NCBI RefSeq assembly: GCF_022829465.1
Contig: NZ_JAKSXZ010000081.1
Location: 83,236 to 147,235, forward strand
Length of the DNA: 64,000 nt
From: Methylobacterium sp. J-067
GTDB taxonomy: Bacteria; Pseudomonadota; Alphaproteobacteria; Rhizobiales; Beijerinckiaceae
Direction of reading: 5' to 3'
This document shows positions 50,628 to 61,507 of this stretch, one piece after another (position 1 is the first letter of the stretch; each line of letters opens with the position of its first letter). A program made the translations under genes and the position numbers. Under the pieces are notes generated by a model. That model was not told the origin of the DNA, did no database searches, and saw only the letters and a list, made by a program, of their open reading frames with translations.

Positions 50628-51737
50628 ATGGAACGCCGCGACTTCCTCAAGGGCGCTGCCCTCGGCGCCGGCCTCGCTGCTGCGAGCCCTGCGGGGGCGG
50701 CCGTGAGCGACCCCGGACTGCCCAACACCCGCCCGCAGGACCCGGCCGACCTGCCGCTCATCACCGATCCGGGTGAGCGCCGGGGCGAGATGCTCTACCG
50801 GACCTTCGGCAAGACCGATGAGAAGATCTCGGCCATCGGCATGGGCGGGTTCCACCTCGGCAAGAGCGCCGTGACCGACGACGAGGCGACCCGGCTGGTC
50901 CATGCCGGCATCGACCGCGGCATCACCTTCATGGACAATTGCTGGGACTACAACCAGGGCCGCTCCGAGGAGCGGATGGGCATCGCCCTGGAGCAGAACG
51001 GCTACCGCAACAAGGTCTTCCTGATGTCCAAGATGGACGGGCGGACCAAGGAGGAAGCCCTCAAGCAGATCGAGCAATCCCTGCGGCGCCTGCGCACCGA
51101 CCATATCGACCTCGTGCAGCACCACGAGATCCTGCGCTTCGACGATCCCGACCGTGTCTTCGCCGAGGGCGGCGCCATGGAAGGGTTCATGGAGGCGAAG
51201 AAGCAGGGCAAGCTTCGCTACATCGGCTTCACCGGCCACAAGGACCCGCGCATCCACCTGCAGATGCTGTCGGTCGCGCAGGAGCGGGGCTTCCACTTCG
51301 ATTCCTGCCAGATGCCGCTCAACGTGATGGACGCGCATTTCCGCTCGTTCGGCCACCTCGTGCTGCCGCATCTGGTGCGCGAGGGCATCGCGCCGCTCGC
51401 CATGAAGACCTTCGGCGACGGCGTGATCCTGAAGTCGGACGCGCCGATCAAGCCGATCGAGTACCTGCACTTCTCCCTGAACCTGCCGGTCTCGGTGGTG
51501 ATCACCGGCATCCAGAACCAGCGCGACCTGGATCAGGCCTTCGAGGCGGTGAAGACCTTCCAGCCGATGGACAAGGCGAAGGTGGCCGAGTTGCTGTCGC
51601 GCTCGAAGCCCTATGCCCTCGAAGGCAAGTACGAGCTGTTCAAGACCAGCGCGACCTTCGACGGCACCGCCAAGAACGCGGCGTGGCTGGGAGAGGACGT
51701 CGAAAGCGTGCAGAAACTTGCGCCGACGATGGAGTGA
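50628..51737 (+). CDS. Tat-exported aldo/keto reductase
   Basis: A 369-residue protein with a twin-arginine signal (RRDFLKG at residues 3-9, then AALGAGLAAASPAGAA) and a complete aldo/keto reductase domain: FGKTDEKISAIGMGGFHLG, FMDNCWDYNQGRSEERMG, LMSKMDGRTKEEALKQIEQSL, DHIDLVQHHEI and YIGFTGHKDP. The C-terminus is longer than in simple AKRs. Export to the periplasm is unusual for an NADPH enzyme and suggests it is folded with its cofactor. It lies 75 bases after larB; functional connection to the nickel cofactor is unproven. Confidence 0.88.
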   Translation: MERRDFLKGAALGAGLAAASPAGAAVSDPGLPNTRPQDPADLPLITDPGERRGEMLYRTFGKTDEKISAIGMGGFHLGKSAVTDDEATRLVHAGIDRGITFMDNCWDYNQGRSEERMGIALEQNGYRNKVFLMSKMDGRTKEEALKQIEQSLRRLRTDHIDLVQHHEILRFDDPDRVFAEGGAMEGFMEAKKQGKLRYIGFTGHKDPRIHLQMLSVAQERGFHFDSCQMPLNVMDAHFRSFGHLVLPHLVREGIAPLAMKTFGDGVILKSDAPIKPIEYLHFSLNLPVSVVITGIQNQRDLDQAFEAVKTFQPMDKAKVAELLSRSKPYALEGKYELFKTSATFDGTAKNAAWLGEDVESVQKLAPTME

Positions 51738-51745
51738 GGCCCCTT

Positions 51746-51769
51746 GTCCCGCGCCTCCGGGCGCGGGAC
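51746..51769 (+). terminator. Hairpin terminator after the aldo/keto reductase gene
   Basis: GTCCCGCGCC (51746-51755) and GGCGCGGGAC (51760-51769) form a perfect 10-bp stem with a TCCG loop, eight bases after the stop. No T-tract. It separates the reductase from the next three-gene operon. Confidence 0.6.
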
Positions 51770-51813
51770 AGTGCCCGTGACGCCGCACAGACGGCGCGCG
51801 AGGGGAGACGCCG

Positions 51814-52842
51814 ATGAACCCGCGCTGGACCCGCCGGCCGGAGGGCTCGACCTGGGGCGATTTCGGCCCCGATGACGAGCGCGGCCGGCTCAACCTGATG
51901 ACGCCGCAGAAGGTGCTCCAGGGCGTCGCGGAGGTACGCGAGGGCCTGACCTTCTGCCTGAGCCTGCCCCTCGACCTGCCAGGCGGCAACGTCCTGAATG
52001 CCCGCCGCCACCCACCGCGCATCACCCCGACGAAGCGCGCCAACGGCAAGCCGGTGACGAACTTCCTCGTCTGCGAGGAGGTGGACGGTGCGAGCGACGT
52101 GATCTGCGACGACCTCGCAGTGATCCACCTGCAATACTCGACGCAGTGGGATTCCCTCGCCCATGTCGGCTGCCTCTTCGATCCGGACGGGCGCGGCGCG
52201 GGGCCGACCTTCTACAACGGCTTCCGAGGCGGGCGGGACATCGTCGGCCCGACCAGTGCTGAGGACGCGAACAATCCCTCGCGGGCGAAGCATCTTGGCA
52301 TCGAACGCCTCGCCGAGGCCGGGATGCAGGGCAGGGCGTTGATGATCGACCTGCGCGCCCATCTGGGCGACGCCAGGACGGTCGTGTCCTGGGAGATGCT
52401 GCGCGGCATCCTCGACGCGGACGGGATCACCGTGGAGGAGGGCGACATGGTCTGCCTCCATACCGGCTTCGCGCAGCGCCTGGTGGAGATGGGCGGGAAC
52501 CCCGATCCGGACCTCGTGCACAACCTCTGCGCGGCGCTCGACGGACGCGACCCCGGCATCCTCGACTGGATCACCCGCTCCGGCCTCGTCGCCCTCATCG
52601 CCGACAATTACGCCGTCGAGGCCTATCCGGCCCGCCCGGCCAGGGGCGAGGGCTGCGCCATCCTGCCCCTGCACCAGCATTGCCTGTTCAAGCTCGGGGT
52701 GAATCTCGGCGAGTTGTGGCACCTCACGCCGCTCGCCGACTGGCTGCGCGCCCACGGACGCCACCGCTTCCTGCTCACCGCGCCGCCCCTGCGCCTACCC
52801 GGCGCCGTCGGCTCGCCCGCCACCCCCATCGCCACCGTCTGA
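51814..52842 (+). CDS. Cyclase-family metal-dependent hydrolase (kynurenine formamidase-like fold)
   Basis: A 342-residue member of the long putative-cyclase subfamily (PF04199 type). Visible blocks are WGDFGPDDERGRLNLMTPQKVLQGV, LSLPLDLPGG, TQWDSLAHVGCLFDPDGR, GVNLGELWHLTPLADWL and GDMVCLHTGFAQ. Members hydrolyse amides or lactones with a metal bound by His and Asp; the substrate here is unknown. The start follows AGGGGAGACGCCG. It leads a probable operon with the dehydrogenase (13-base gap) and the SDR. Confidence 0.85.
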   Translation: MNPRWTRRPEGSTWGDFGPDDERGRLNLMTPQKVLQGVAEVREGLTFCLSLPLDLPGGNVLNARRHPPRITPTKRANGKPVTNFLVCEEVDGASDVICDDLAVIHLQYSTQWDSLAHVGCLFDPDGRGAGPTFYNGFRGGRDIVGPTSAEDANNPSRAKHLGIERLAEAGMQGRALMIDLRAHLGDARTVVSWEMLRGILDADGITVEEGDMVCLHTGFAQRLVEMGGNPDPDLVHNLCAALDGRDPGILDWITRSGLVALIADNYAVEAYPARPARGEGCAILPLHQHCLFKLGVNLGELWHLTPLADWLRAHGRHRFLLTAPPLRLPGAVGSPATPIATV

Positions 52843-52855
52843 GGAGTAGAGCGCC

Positions 52856-53803
52856 ATGGAGATCGCTGTCGTCGGCGGCGGGCTGATGGGCCACGGCATC
52901 GCCCTGGTCCTCGCCCTCGCCGGGCACGGGGTGCGCCTCACCGACACCCGACCCGAGACCCGCGCGGCGGTGCCGGGCCTGATGGCCTCCGCCCTCGCGA
53001 CGCTCCGCGAAGCCGGTGCCGCGCCGGAGGGCTGGGACGAGGCTCGCCTGTCGCAAGCGGTGCGGATCGAGGCGGATCTCGCGGCCACGGTGGCGGGGGC
53101 GGGCCTCGTCATCGAGGCGATCACCGAGAACCCGGAGGCCAAGCGCGCCCTCTTCGCCGAACTCGACCGGCTGTGCGGACCGGAGACGATCCTGGCCAGC
53201 AACACGAGCTACCTCGACGTCTTCCCGCTGATGCCGGAATCCCGGCAGACGCGGGCTTTGGTGATGCACTGGTACACCCCGCCCTACATCATCGACCTCG
53301 TGGACGTGGTGCCCGGCCCCGGTACCGATCCGGCGGTGATCGCGGCGATTCGCGACCTCGTGCTCGGCCTCGGCCAGAAGCCGGTGGTGCTGAAGCGCTT
53401 CGTGTCGGGCTACATCGCCAACCGCATCCAGCAGGCGATCAGCGCCGAGGTGTTCCACCTGCTGGACGAGGGCTACGCCAGCCCCCACGAGGTCGACGAG
53501 GCGATCATCCACGGTCTGTCCTTGCGCATCCCGATCCTCGGGCACCTCGCCAAGGCGGATTTCACCGGGCTCGAACTCACGCAGCGGGCGCTCGCCAACG
53601 GCAGCTACGCGCCCCCACCGCAGCGCGACCGCTCGGAGACCCTGGACGCCCTCTGCGCCGAGGGGCGGACGGGGGTGATGGCGGGGAAGGGCTATTTCGA
53701 CTGGGGCGGCCGCGACCCGGCCGACCTGTTCCGCGAGCGTGACCGCAAGCTCCTGGCGCTCAAGGCGGCCATGGCCGGAATCGGCCGGATGGAGGGCACA
53801 TGA
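52856..53803 (+). CDS. 3-hydroxyacyl-CoA dehydrogenase family NAD-dependent dehydrogenase
   Basis: A 315-residue dehydrogenase with the NAD-binding GGGLMG at residues 7-12 and the family parts LVIEAITENPEAKRALFAELD, SNTSYLDVF and KRFVSGYIANRIQQAISAEVFHLL. The one-domain length and MHWYTPPYIIDLVDVV sequence suggest the group acting on free hydroxy acids (gulonate or carnitine-like substrates) more than fatty acyl-CoA. It overlaps the SDR gene by four bases (ATGA). Precise substrate unknown. Confidence 0.86.
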   Translation: MEIAVVGGGLMGHGIALVLALAGHGVRLTDTRPETRAAVPGLMASALATLREAGAAPEGWDEARLSQAVRIEADLAATVAGAGLVIEAITENPEAKRALFAELDRLCGPETILASNTSYLDVFPLMPESRQTRALVMHWYTPPYIIDLVDVVPGPGTDPAVIAAIRDLVLGLGQKPVVLKRFVSGYIANRIQQAISAEVFHLLDEGYASPHEVDEAIIHGLSLRIPILGHLAKADFTGLELTQRALANGSYAPPPQRDRSETLDALCAEGRTGVMAGKGYFDWGGRDPADLFRERDRKLLALKAAMAGIGRMEGT

Positions 53804-54543
53804 TCGGCGCCGACCTCTCAGGCAAGCGGGTGCTCGTCACGGGCGCCTCGTCCGGCATCGGGCTCGCCACCGTCGCCCTGTTCGCCCGCAACGGCGCGAG
53901 GGTCGCCCTCAACCACCTGCCCGACGATGCGCGCGGCCCCGCCGAGGCGGAACGGCTGTCGGTGCTAGCCGTGCCGGGGGACGTCTCGAAGCCCGGCGAG
54001 GCCGAGGCGATGGTGGCGCAGGCCATCGACCGCCTCGGTGGGCTCGACGTGCTCGTGAACAACGCCGGCACCTCCGGCACCACGGCGCCCATCGCCTTCG
54101 AGGATCTCGACGCGATGACCGAGGCGTTCTGGGACACGATCCTGTCCACGAACCTCGTCGGGCCGTACCGCTGCGCCCGCGCCGCCGCCGGGGCCCTGCG
54201 GACGACGCGGGGGGCCATCGTCAACACCGCCTCCGTGGCGGGTCTCGGGCGGCGGGGCTCGTCCATCGCCTATTCGGCGAGCAAGGCGGGGCTCATCAAC
54301 CTCACCCGCAGCCTCGCGCGGGCGCTGGCGCCGGAGATCCGCGTGAACGCCGTGGCGCCCGGCCTCGTGGAGACGCCCTGGACCAGCGCATGGCCCGCCG
54401 AGCGCAAGGCCGCCACCCTCGACCGGACCATGCTCGCGCGACTGGCGACGCCGGAGGACATCGCGGAGGCGATCTTCTTCCTCGGCGCCGGTGCCGCCTA
54501 CATCACCGGCGAGACGCTGACCGTAGATGGCGGCGCGAAGTAG
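53800..54543 (+). CDS. Short-chain dehydrogenase/reductase
   Basis: A 247-residue classical SDR: cofactor motif TGASSGIG at residues 14-21, NNAG in DVLVNNAGTSG, catalytic Ser/Tyr/Lys in NTASVAG and YSASKAGLINLTRSLA, and the end AAYITGETLTVDGGAK. Last gene of the cyclase-dehydrogenase-SDR operon, which looks like a small catabolic route for a hydroxy acid or lactone. The specific ketone or alcohol is not deducible. Confidence 0.9.
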   Translation: MIGADLSGKRVLVTGASSGIGLATVALFARNGARVALNHLPDDARGPAEAERLSVLAVPGDVSKPGEAEAMVAQAIDRLGGLDVLVNNAGTSGTTAPIAFEDLDAMTEAFWDTILSTNLVGPYRCARAAAGALRTTRGAIVNTASVAGLGRRGSSIAYSASKAGLINLTRSLARALAPEIRVNAVAPGLVETPWTSAWPAERKAATLDRTMLARLATPEDIAEAIFFLGAGAAYITGETLTVDGGAK

Positions 54544-54552
54544 CGCCGCCGC

Positions 54553-55143
54553 TCAGGCGACGGCGGGCTCCGCGTCGAGGTCCAGTTCGATCGTCGCGCA
54601 GTTCTCGAGGAACGTGCCGGTCAGGTGGTAGAAGAACGTGCCGTGGCCCACCACCGCGATGGTGCGCTCCGGCCGCGCCCGCAGCCATTCCCGGAAGGCG
54701 ACCACCCGGTCGTCGAACAGGTGCCGGGGCTCGATCGGCAGGCCGAAGGTGGTCTCCGCACCGTCCTCGGCGTGCCACCACACCTCCGGCAAGTGCCCGA
54801 TGTCGAGATGCGGGAAATCCGCCGCCAGCTCGGAGGCCGCCCGGCCGACGTCGCAGCTGCTCTCCTGGCATTCCCGGTGCAGCACCTCCACGAGGATGCG
54901 CGGCTCGCTCGGGTGCCCCTCGAACGCCAGGGCGGCCGTCTGGATCGCCCGGGTGAGGGGCGAGACCACCACGAGGTCGAAGGGAATGTCCCGAAGCGCG
55001 GCGGCGGCGGCGCGCGCCTGGGCCTCACCCTTGGGGGTGAGACGCGCATCGCGGTGGTCCGGGTCGATCCCCGTCGCCCGGTGGGCGGCGTTGAAGGTCG
55101 ATTCTCCGTGCCGGAGGCAGACGATGCGCGTGGTCTCTCTCAT
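54553..55143 (-). CDS. Histidine phosphatase family protein
   Basis: A 196-residue phosphoglycerate-mutase-like phosphatase. The phospho-acceptor His12 is in CLRHGESTFN, the second catalytic His in VVGHGTFFYHLTG, and LTPKGEAQARAAAAAL and VVSPLTRAIQTA are standard. ATG 55143 begins at the RHG strand; the open frame extends upstream without family match. Faces the SDR gene tail to tail. Substrate unknown. Confidence 0.88.
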   Translation of the reverse strand: MRETTRIVCLRHGESTFNAAHRATGIDPDHRDARLTPKGEAQARAAAAALRDIPFDLVVVSPLTRAIQTAALAFEGHPSEPRILVEVLHRECQESSCDVGRAASELAADFPHLDIGHLPEVWWHAEDGAETTFGLPIEPRHLFDDRVVAFREWLRARPERTIAVVGHGTFFYHLTGTFLENCATIELDLDAEPAVA

Positions 55144-55186
55144 GGTACCTGAAGCTGGCCTGTGAAACGTGTGAGGGTGGAAGGCG

Positions 55187-55582
55187 TTACGAGAAGCGCC
55201 CGCCACGCTGGATGACCTCGATCTTGTAGCCGTCCGGGTCGGTGGCGAAGAAGAACGTCGCGAGTTGCGTCTCGCCGTGCTTGAGGGTCTTCACGTCGGT
55301 GACGGTGAAGCCCGCTTGCTTGTGCTTGGCGTGCTCGGCCTCGAGATCCTCCACCACGAAGGCGATGTGCCCGTAGCCGTCGCCGATGTCGTAGGGCTTC
55401 TCCCGATCCTTGTTGACCGTCAGCTCCAGCTCGAACGGCGAGGACGGATCCTTCAGGTAGAGCAGGGTGAAATCCGGGAAGTCGTAGCGGTCGGACGGCT
55501 CCAGGCCGAAGGCGCGGGCATAGTAGTCGCGGGAACGCGCCTCATCGCGCACGCGGATCATGCTGTGGACGGGCTTGGCCAT
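55187..55582 (-). CDS. gloA: Lactoylglutathione lyase (glyoxalase I)
   Basis: A 131-residue VOC protein detoxifying methylglyoxal with glutathione. The four metal ligands match E. coli GlxI: His6 (VHSMIRV), Glu53 (ELELTVN), His72 (GYGHIAFVV) and Glu122 (GYKIEVIQ), indicating a Ni/Co-type enzyme. Of interest next to nickel-cofactor genes, though 5 kb away and on the other strand. Confidence 0.93.
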   Translation of the reverse strand: MAKPVHSMIRVRDEARSRDYYARAFGLEPSDRYDFPDFTLLYLKDPSSPFELELTVNKDREKPYDIGDGYGHIAFVVEDLEAEHAKHKQAGFTVTDVKTLKHGETQLATFFFATDPDGYKIEVIQRGGRFS

Positions 55583-55639
55583 GGTCTCGTCGCTTCCGTG
55601 GTCGGGTTTGATGCCAATGTGGTGCGGTCGCCCGGCGGC

Positions 55640-56782
55640 TCAATGGCCGATGCGGACGGTCTCGATCATCGCCCCCGCCGGGGCGAAGGCCTCCGGGTCG
55701 GTGCCGGTCATCCACACCTGGCCGGAGAGGGCGTCCAGCGCCTCGAACAGGCCGAGCCTGCGGCGCGGGTCGAGATGGGCGGCGACCTCGTCCAGCAGGA
55801 TCGCCGGGGCGATGCCGCTCATCGCCCGCACCAGCCGCGCGTGGGCGAGGACGAGGCCGATCAGCAGCGCCTTCTGCTCCCCCGTGGAGGCCGTGCCCGC
55901 TGGCACGTCCTTCGGGCCGTGGCGGACCACGAGGTCGCTGGTCTGCGGCCCGCTGAGGGTGCGCCCCGCCGCCCGGTCGCGGGGGCGGCCCTGGCGCAGG
56001 GCCTGCCGGAAGCGGTCCTCGGCCTCGATGGCGGGCCAGACGGCGACGAGATCGTCGAGGTCCCCTTCGAGGCGCACCGAGGCCCAGGGGAAGGGCTGCG
56101 CGTCGTCGCGGCTCTGGGCGATCAGGCGGTCGAGGCGTTCCACCGTCTCCCGCCGGGCCAGCGCCACCGCGACGCCGAGTTCGGCGATCTCCCGCTCGAT
56201 GGCATCGAGCCAGCGGGCATCCTGGCCCGGCTCCTCCAGGAGGCGGTTGCGGGAGCGGAGCGCCCGTTCCAGGGCCGAGACCCGCGTGCCGTGACCGGCA
56301 TCGACGGCGAGCACCAGGCGGTCGAGGAAGCGGCGGCGGTCGCCCGCCGGTCCCCGGAACAGGGCGTCGAAATCGGGGGTGAGCCACACCACCCGGAAGA
56401 ACTCGCTGAACGCCACGGGCGAGGAGGCGGCGGCGCCATCGACCCGGCACAGGCGGCTCGCCCGGCCGTCGAAGCCCGGCGGCTCCATGCCGGTGCCGAG
56501 GCGGTGTTCGGCCCCGTCCCGGTCGAGGGTGAGGGAGACGGCGAAGCCCCCCGGCCCGCCGTTGCGCGCCATGGCCGAGAACTCGGCCCGGCGCAGGCCC
56601 CGCCCGGGGGCGAAGAGGGAGATCGCCTCCAGGATGTTGGTCTTGCCCGCCCCGTTCTCCCCCACCAGGGCGACGAGGCGCGCCGCCGGCTTCAGGTCGA
56701 GGTCGGCGTGGTTGCGGAAGTCGCGCACGATCAGGCGGCTGAGGCGCTGATCGGGGACAGCCGAGGGGGACTCGTCGGACAT
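55640..56782 (-). CDS. recF: DNA replication/repair protein RecF
   Basis: A 380-residue SMC-like ATPase that loads RecA at gaps with RecO and RecR. Walker A is GENGAGKT at residues 41-48 after LSRLIVRDFRNHADLDL; the late signature region is ASTGEQKALLIGLVLAHARLV and AILLDEVAAHLD (Walker B). Located away from dnaN/gyrB. It begins 23 bases after the hybrid kinase gene and may be read from the same transcript. Confidence 0.94.
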   Translation of the reverse strand: MSDESPSAVPDQRLSRLIVRDFRNHADLDLKPAARLVALVGENGAGKTNILEAISLFAPGRGLRRAEFSAMARNGGPGGFAVSLTLDRDGAEHRLGTGMEPPGFDGRASRLCRVDGAAASSPVAFSEFFRVVWLTPDFDALFRGPAGDRRRFLDRLVLAVDAGHGTRVSALERALRSRNRLLEEPGQDARWLDAIEREIAELGVAVALARRETVERLDRLIAQSRDDAQPFPWASVRLEGDLDDLVAVWPAIEAEDRFRQALRQGRPRDRAAGRTLSGPQTSDLVVRHGPKDVPAGTASTGEQKALLIGLVLAHARLVRAMSGIAPAILLDEVAAHLDPRRRLGLFEALDALSGQVWMTGTDPEAFAPAGAMIETVRIGH

Positions 56783-56805
56783 GCGGGGCGCGCCGAGACC
56801 GGCCG

Positions 56806-58690
<1,885 letters not shown>

Positions 58691-58698
<8 letters not shown>

Positions 58699-60397
58699 GA
58701 GCGCGCGCCGCCTGCCGCGGAATCCCGATCACGAAGCAGGCACCTCCCCCTGGGGCCGTCTCCACGGTCAGCGAGCCGCTATGCGCCTGAACGACGCTGT
58801 ATGCAATCGCCAGACCGAGGCCCGTCCCGGCCCCGACCGGCTTCGTGGTAAAGAACGGCTCAAAGATCTTCTCGCGCAGATCTTCGGGAATACCGGGGCC
58901 GGTGTCGCTGATGCGGATCTCGTCGCAAGTGTCGTCGGAATGGGTGGCCACGCGCACCGTGCCGCCCTCCGGCATCGCGTCGGCGGCGTTGCCGAGGATG
59001 TTCATCACCACCTGATTGAGCAGCGCCGGGGTGCAGTGGATCTCCGGCCGCCCGGAGAAGGTGCGCTCCACCGCGATCCGGTCCCCGAGCTTGTGCTGCA
59101 GGAGCGCGAGCACGGTCTCGATCGCCTCGGGCACGTTCACCAGGGAGCGCTCGCCTTCGTCGAGGCGCGAGAACTTGCGCAGGTTCAGGACGAGGTCCTG
59201 GATCCGCGTCAGACCAAGCCGCATGGCGCCGACGCGGCTGCGGGCCTTCTCGATGGAGCGGGCGGCGGTGGGATCTCCGGTGGTGGGGAGTTCGCCCAGC
59301 ACGCGCTCGACCGTACCCTGGTGCGCCAGGATGAAGGCCAGCGGGTTGTTGATCTCGTGCGCGATGCCCGCGACCAGCTCGCCGAGGGAGGCCATCTTCG
59401 CGGCCTGGACCAGCTTCGCCTGCGCATCGGTGAGGCGGCGGTTGGCGTCGGCGAGGTCGCGGTTCGCCCGCTCCAGGGCGTCGGCGAGGCTCGCCCGCGC
59501 CTCGGCGGCCTCGGCCTCGGCCAGCGCCCGCTCCACGGCGCGCTCGCGCTGCCCGAACTCCCCCGCGATGCGGCGGTCGTCCTCTTCGAGTAGGCGGCGG
59601 CGGACGTAGCCGCGCACCCGCAGCGCCAGCACCTCCGCGTCGGTCTTCGAAATGACGTCGTCGGCACCCGCCGCGAAGGCCTGGACAAGGAAGTCCTTGG
59701 CCGGATCGCTGCCGGAGATGGCGACGAGGTGGAAGCCCGCCCCGGCCGCGCCCTCCCGCCGCCGGCCGATCTCCGCGCAGAGCGTCAGCCCGTCGTAATC
59801 GTGGCCCAGCAGGTCGAGGGTCACGCAATCGAAGGCGTTGCCGTCGCCGTCGAGGGCGGCCAGGGCCGCCGAGGCGCTTGCGGCCACCGTGACCTGATGC
59901 CCGTCCTGGCCGAGGAGGCCGGCGAGGAAGGTGCGGTAGGTGGCGCTGGCGTCGATGACGAGGACGCGGCCCCGGCGGAACGCCGCCGCGCCGGGGTTGT
60001 CGTCCCCCGCCCGGCGCTCGCGCAGCAGGGCGCGGATGCGCAGGATCATCAGGTCGCGGTCGGCGGATTTCGGCAGGTAGGCGTCGGCGCCGCTCTCCAG
60101 CCCCTGGCGCTCGCCGCCGTTGCCGCCCGTCAGCATCAGCACCGGCAGGGCGCGGGTGCGCAGCGACAGGCGCATCTGCCGGATCAGCTCGTCGCCGTTC
60201 ATGCCGGGCAGGTGGTAATCGGCCACCACGAGGTCGGGCTGCGCCTCGTTGAGGGCGTCGAGCGCCGTCTCGGCGCTGGCGCAGCGCGACACGCCGAAGC
60301 CGTTGGCTTCGAGGAACAGCCGCAATTCGAGGGCCTGCGTCTCGGAATCCTCGACGAGGAGGATCCGCGCCGGCTCGCCCGCGGCAGGCGCCGTCAC
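58691..60397 (-). CDS. Hybrid histidine kinase: receiver-receiver-coiled coil-kinase
   Basis: 568 residues. Two N-terminal receivers (Asp60 in [13 protein letters not shown]; Asp195 in [13 protein letters not shown]) are followed by a Glu/Ala-rich coiled coil (about 285-335), the kinase helix with His347 ([17 protein letters not shown]) and ATPase motifs [22 protein letters not shown] and [14 protein letters not shown] 60397 overlaps the cheB stop (GTGA). Receivers placed before the kinase suggest that it is controlled by phosphate from the CheA-like protein upstream in the operon. Confidence 0.9.
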
Positions 60398-61464
60398 GGC
60401 ACCCAACCCGGCACGGCGAGGCGCATGACGTGGGCGGCGATCCGGTCGAGGGGCAGCACCGCCCGCGCCGCGCCGAGGCGCACCGCCGCCGCCGGCATCC
60501 CGTAGACCACCGCCGTGCTCTCGTGCTCGGCCACCGTCTGGGCGCCGGCCCCGTGCATGTCGAGGAGCCCCGCCGCGCCGTCCTCGCCCATGCCGGTGAG
60601 GAGCGCGCCGATGGCCGAGGCGCCCGCCTGCCGGGCCATGGAGCGGAACAGCACCGTCGCCGCCGGGCGCTGGCCCGAGACGGCGGGGGTGTCGACCACC
60701 CGCAGCACCCGGTTCGAGCCGAGTTCGAGGTGGCGATCCCCGGGGGCGACGTAGACCCGGCCGGGCTCCGCGCGCTCGCCGTCGCGGGCGAGGCCGACGG
60801 GCAGGGCGACGACGCTGTCGAGCCACGCGGCGAAGCCTTCCATGAAGGCCGGGCCCATGTGCTGCACCAGCAGGATCGGCAGGGGGAAGGTCTCGGGCAG
60901 CGCGCCGATCACCTTGGCGAGCGCCGGCGGCCCGCCCGTCGAGGCGGCGATGCCGAAGACGCTGGGCGACTGGCCCGGGACGATGGGCATGGGCGACGGG
61001 GCGGCGGCGGGCGCGGTGCGTCCGGCCCATTCCGCGCCAATCGGCCGGCGCCGGATCACCGGCACCTGGGCCATGATGCGCAGTTGCGTGCAGATCTCGC
61101 CCGCCACCGCCTCGTAGCCCGCATGGGTCGTGGCGACGGGCTTCTCCACCACGGAGAGGGCGCCGGCCCGGAGCGCATTCATCGAGATGTGGAGGGAGGA
61201 ATCCTCCACCGCGTCGGCGATGACGACGATGGGTGTCGGCCGCTCGGCCATGATCCGCCGCGTCGTCTCCAGCCCGTCGATGCCGGGCAGGCGGATATCC
61301 ATCGAGATCACGTCGGGACGGGCGCTGGCGATCGACGCCAGGGCCTCCTCGCCGGAGGCGACCGCCGCGACGAGTTCGAGCCGGGGATCGCGCGAAACGA
61401 TGTAGCGCAGCAGTTCCCGCACCACGAGGCTATCCTCGACGATCATCACCCGGACGGGACTCAC
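60394..61464 (-). CDS. cheB: Chemotaxis-type methylesterase response regulator CheB
   Basis: A 356-residue CheB: receiver with Asp56 (VISMDIRLPGIDG) and C-terminal methylesterase with catalytic Ser in FGIAASTGGPPAL, His in LVQHMGPAFMEGF and Asp in GMGEDGAAGLLDM. It removes methyl groups from receptors and adapts the signal; the cognate CheR is not in the window. GTG 61464 is the likely start. Between the CheA-like gene and two hybrid kinases. Confidence 0.93.
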   Translation of the reverse strand: MSPVRVMIVEDSLVVRELLRYIVSRDPRLELVAAVASGEEALASIASARPDVISMDIRLPGIDGLETTRRIMAERPTPIVVIADAVEDSSLHISMNALRAGALSVVEKPVATTHAGYEAVAGEICTQLRIMAQVPVIRRRPIGAEWAGRTAPAAAPSPMPIVPGQSPSVFGIAASTGGPPALAKVIGALPETFPLPILLVQHMGPAFMEGFAAWLDSVVALPVGLARDGERAEPGRVYVAPGDRHLELGSNRVLRVVDTPAVSGQRPAATVLFRSMARQAGASAIGALLTGMGEDGAAGLLDMHGAGAQTVAEHESTAVVYGMPAAAVRLGAARAVLPLDRIAAHVMRLAVPGWVP

Positions 61465-61507
61465 GGCAGGTCTCCTTCGGGGACGTCTCGGGCGAAAGCG
61501 GGCCGGG

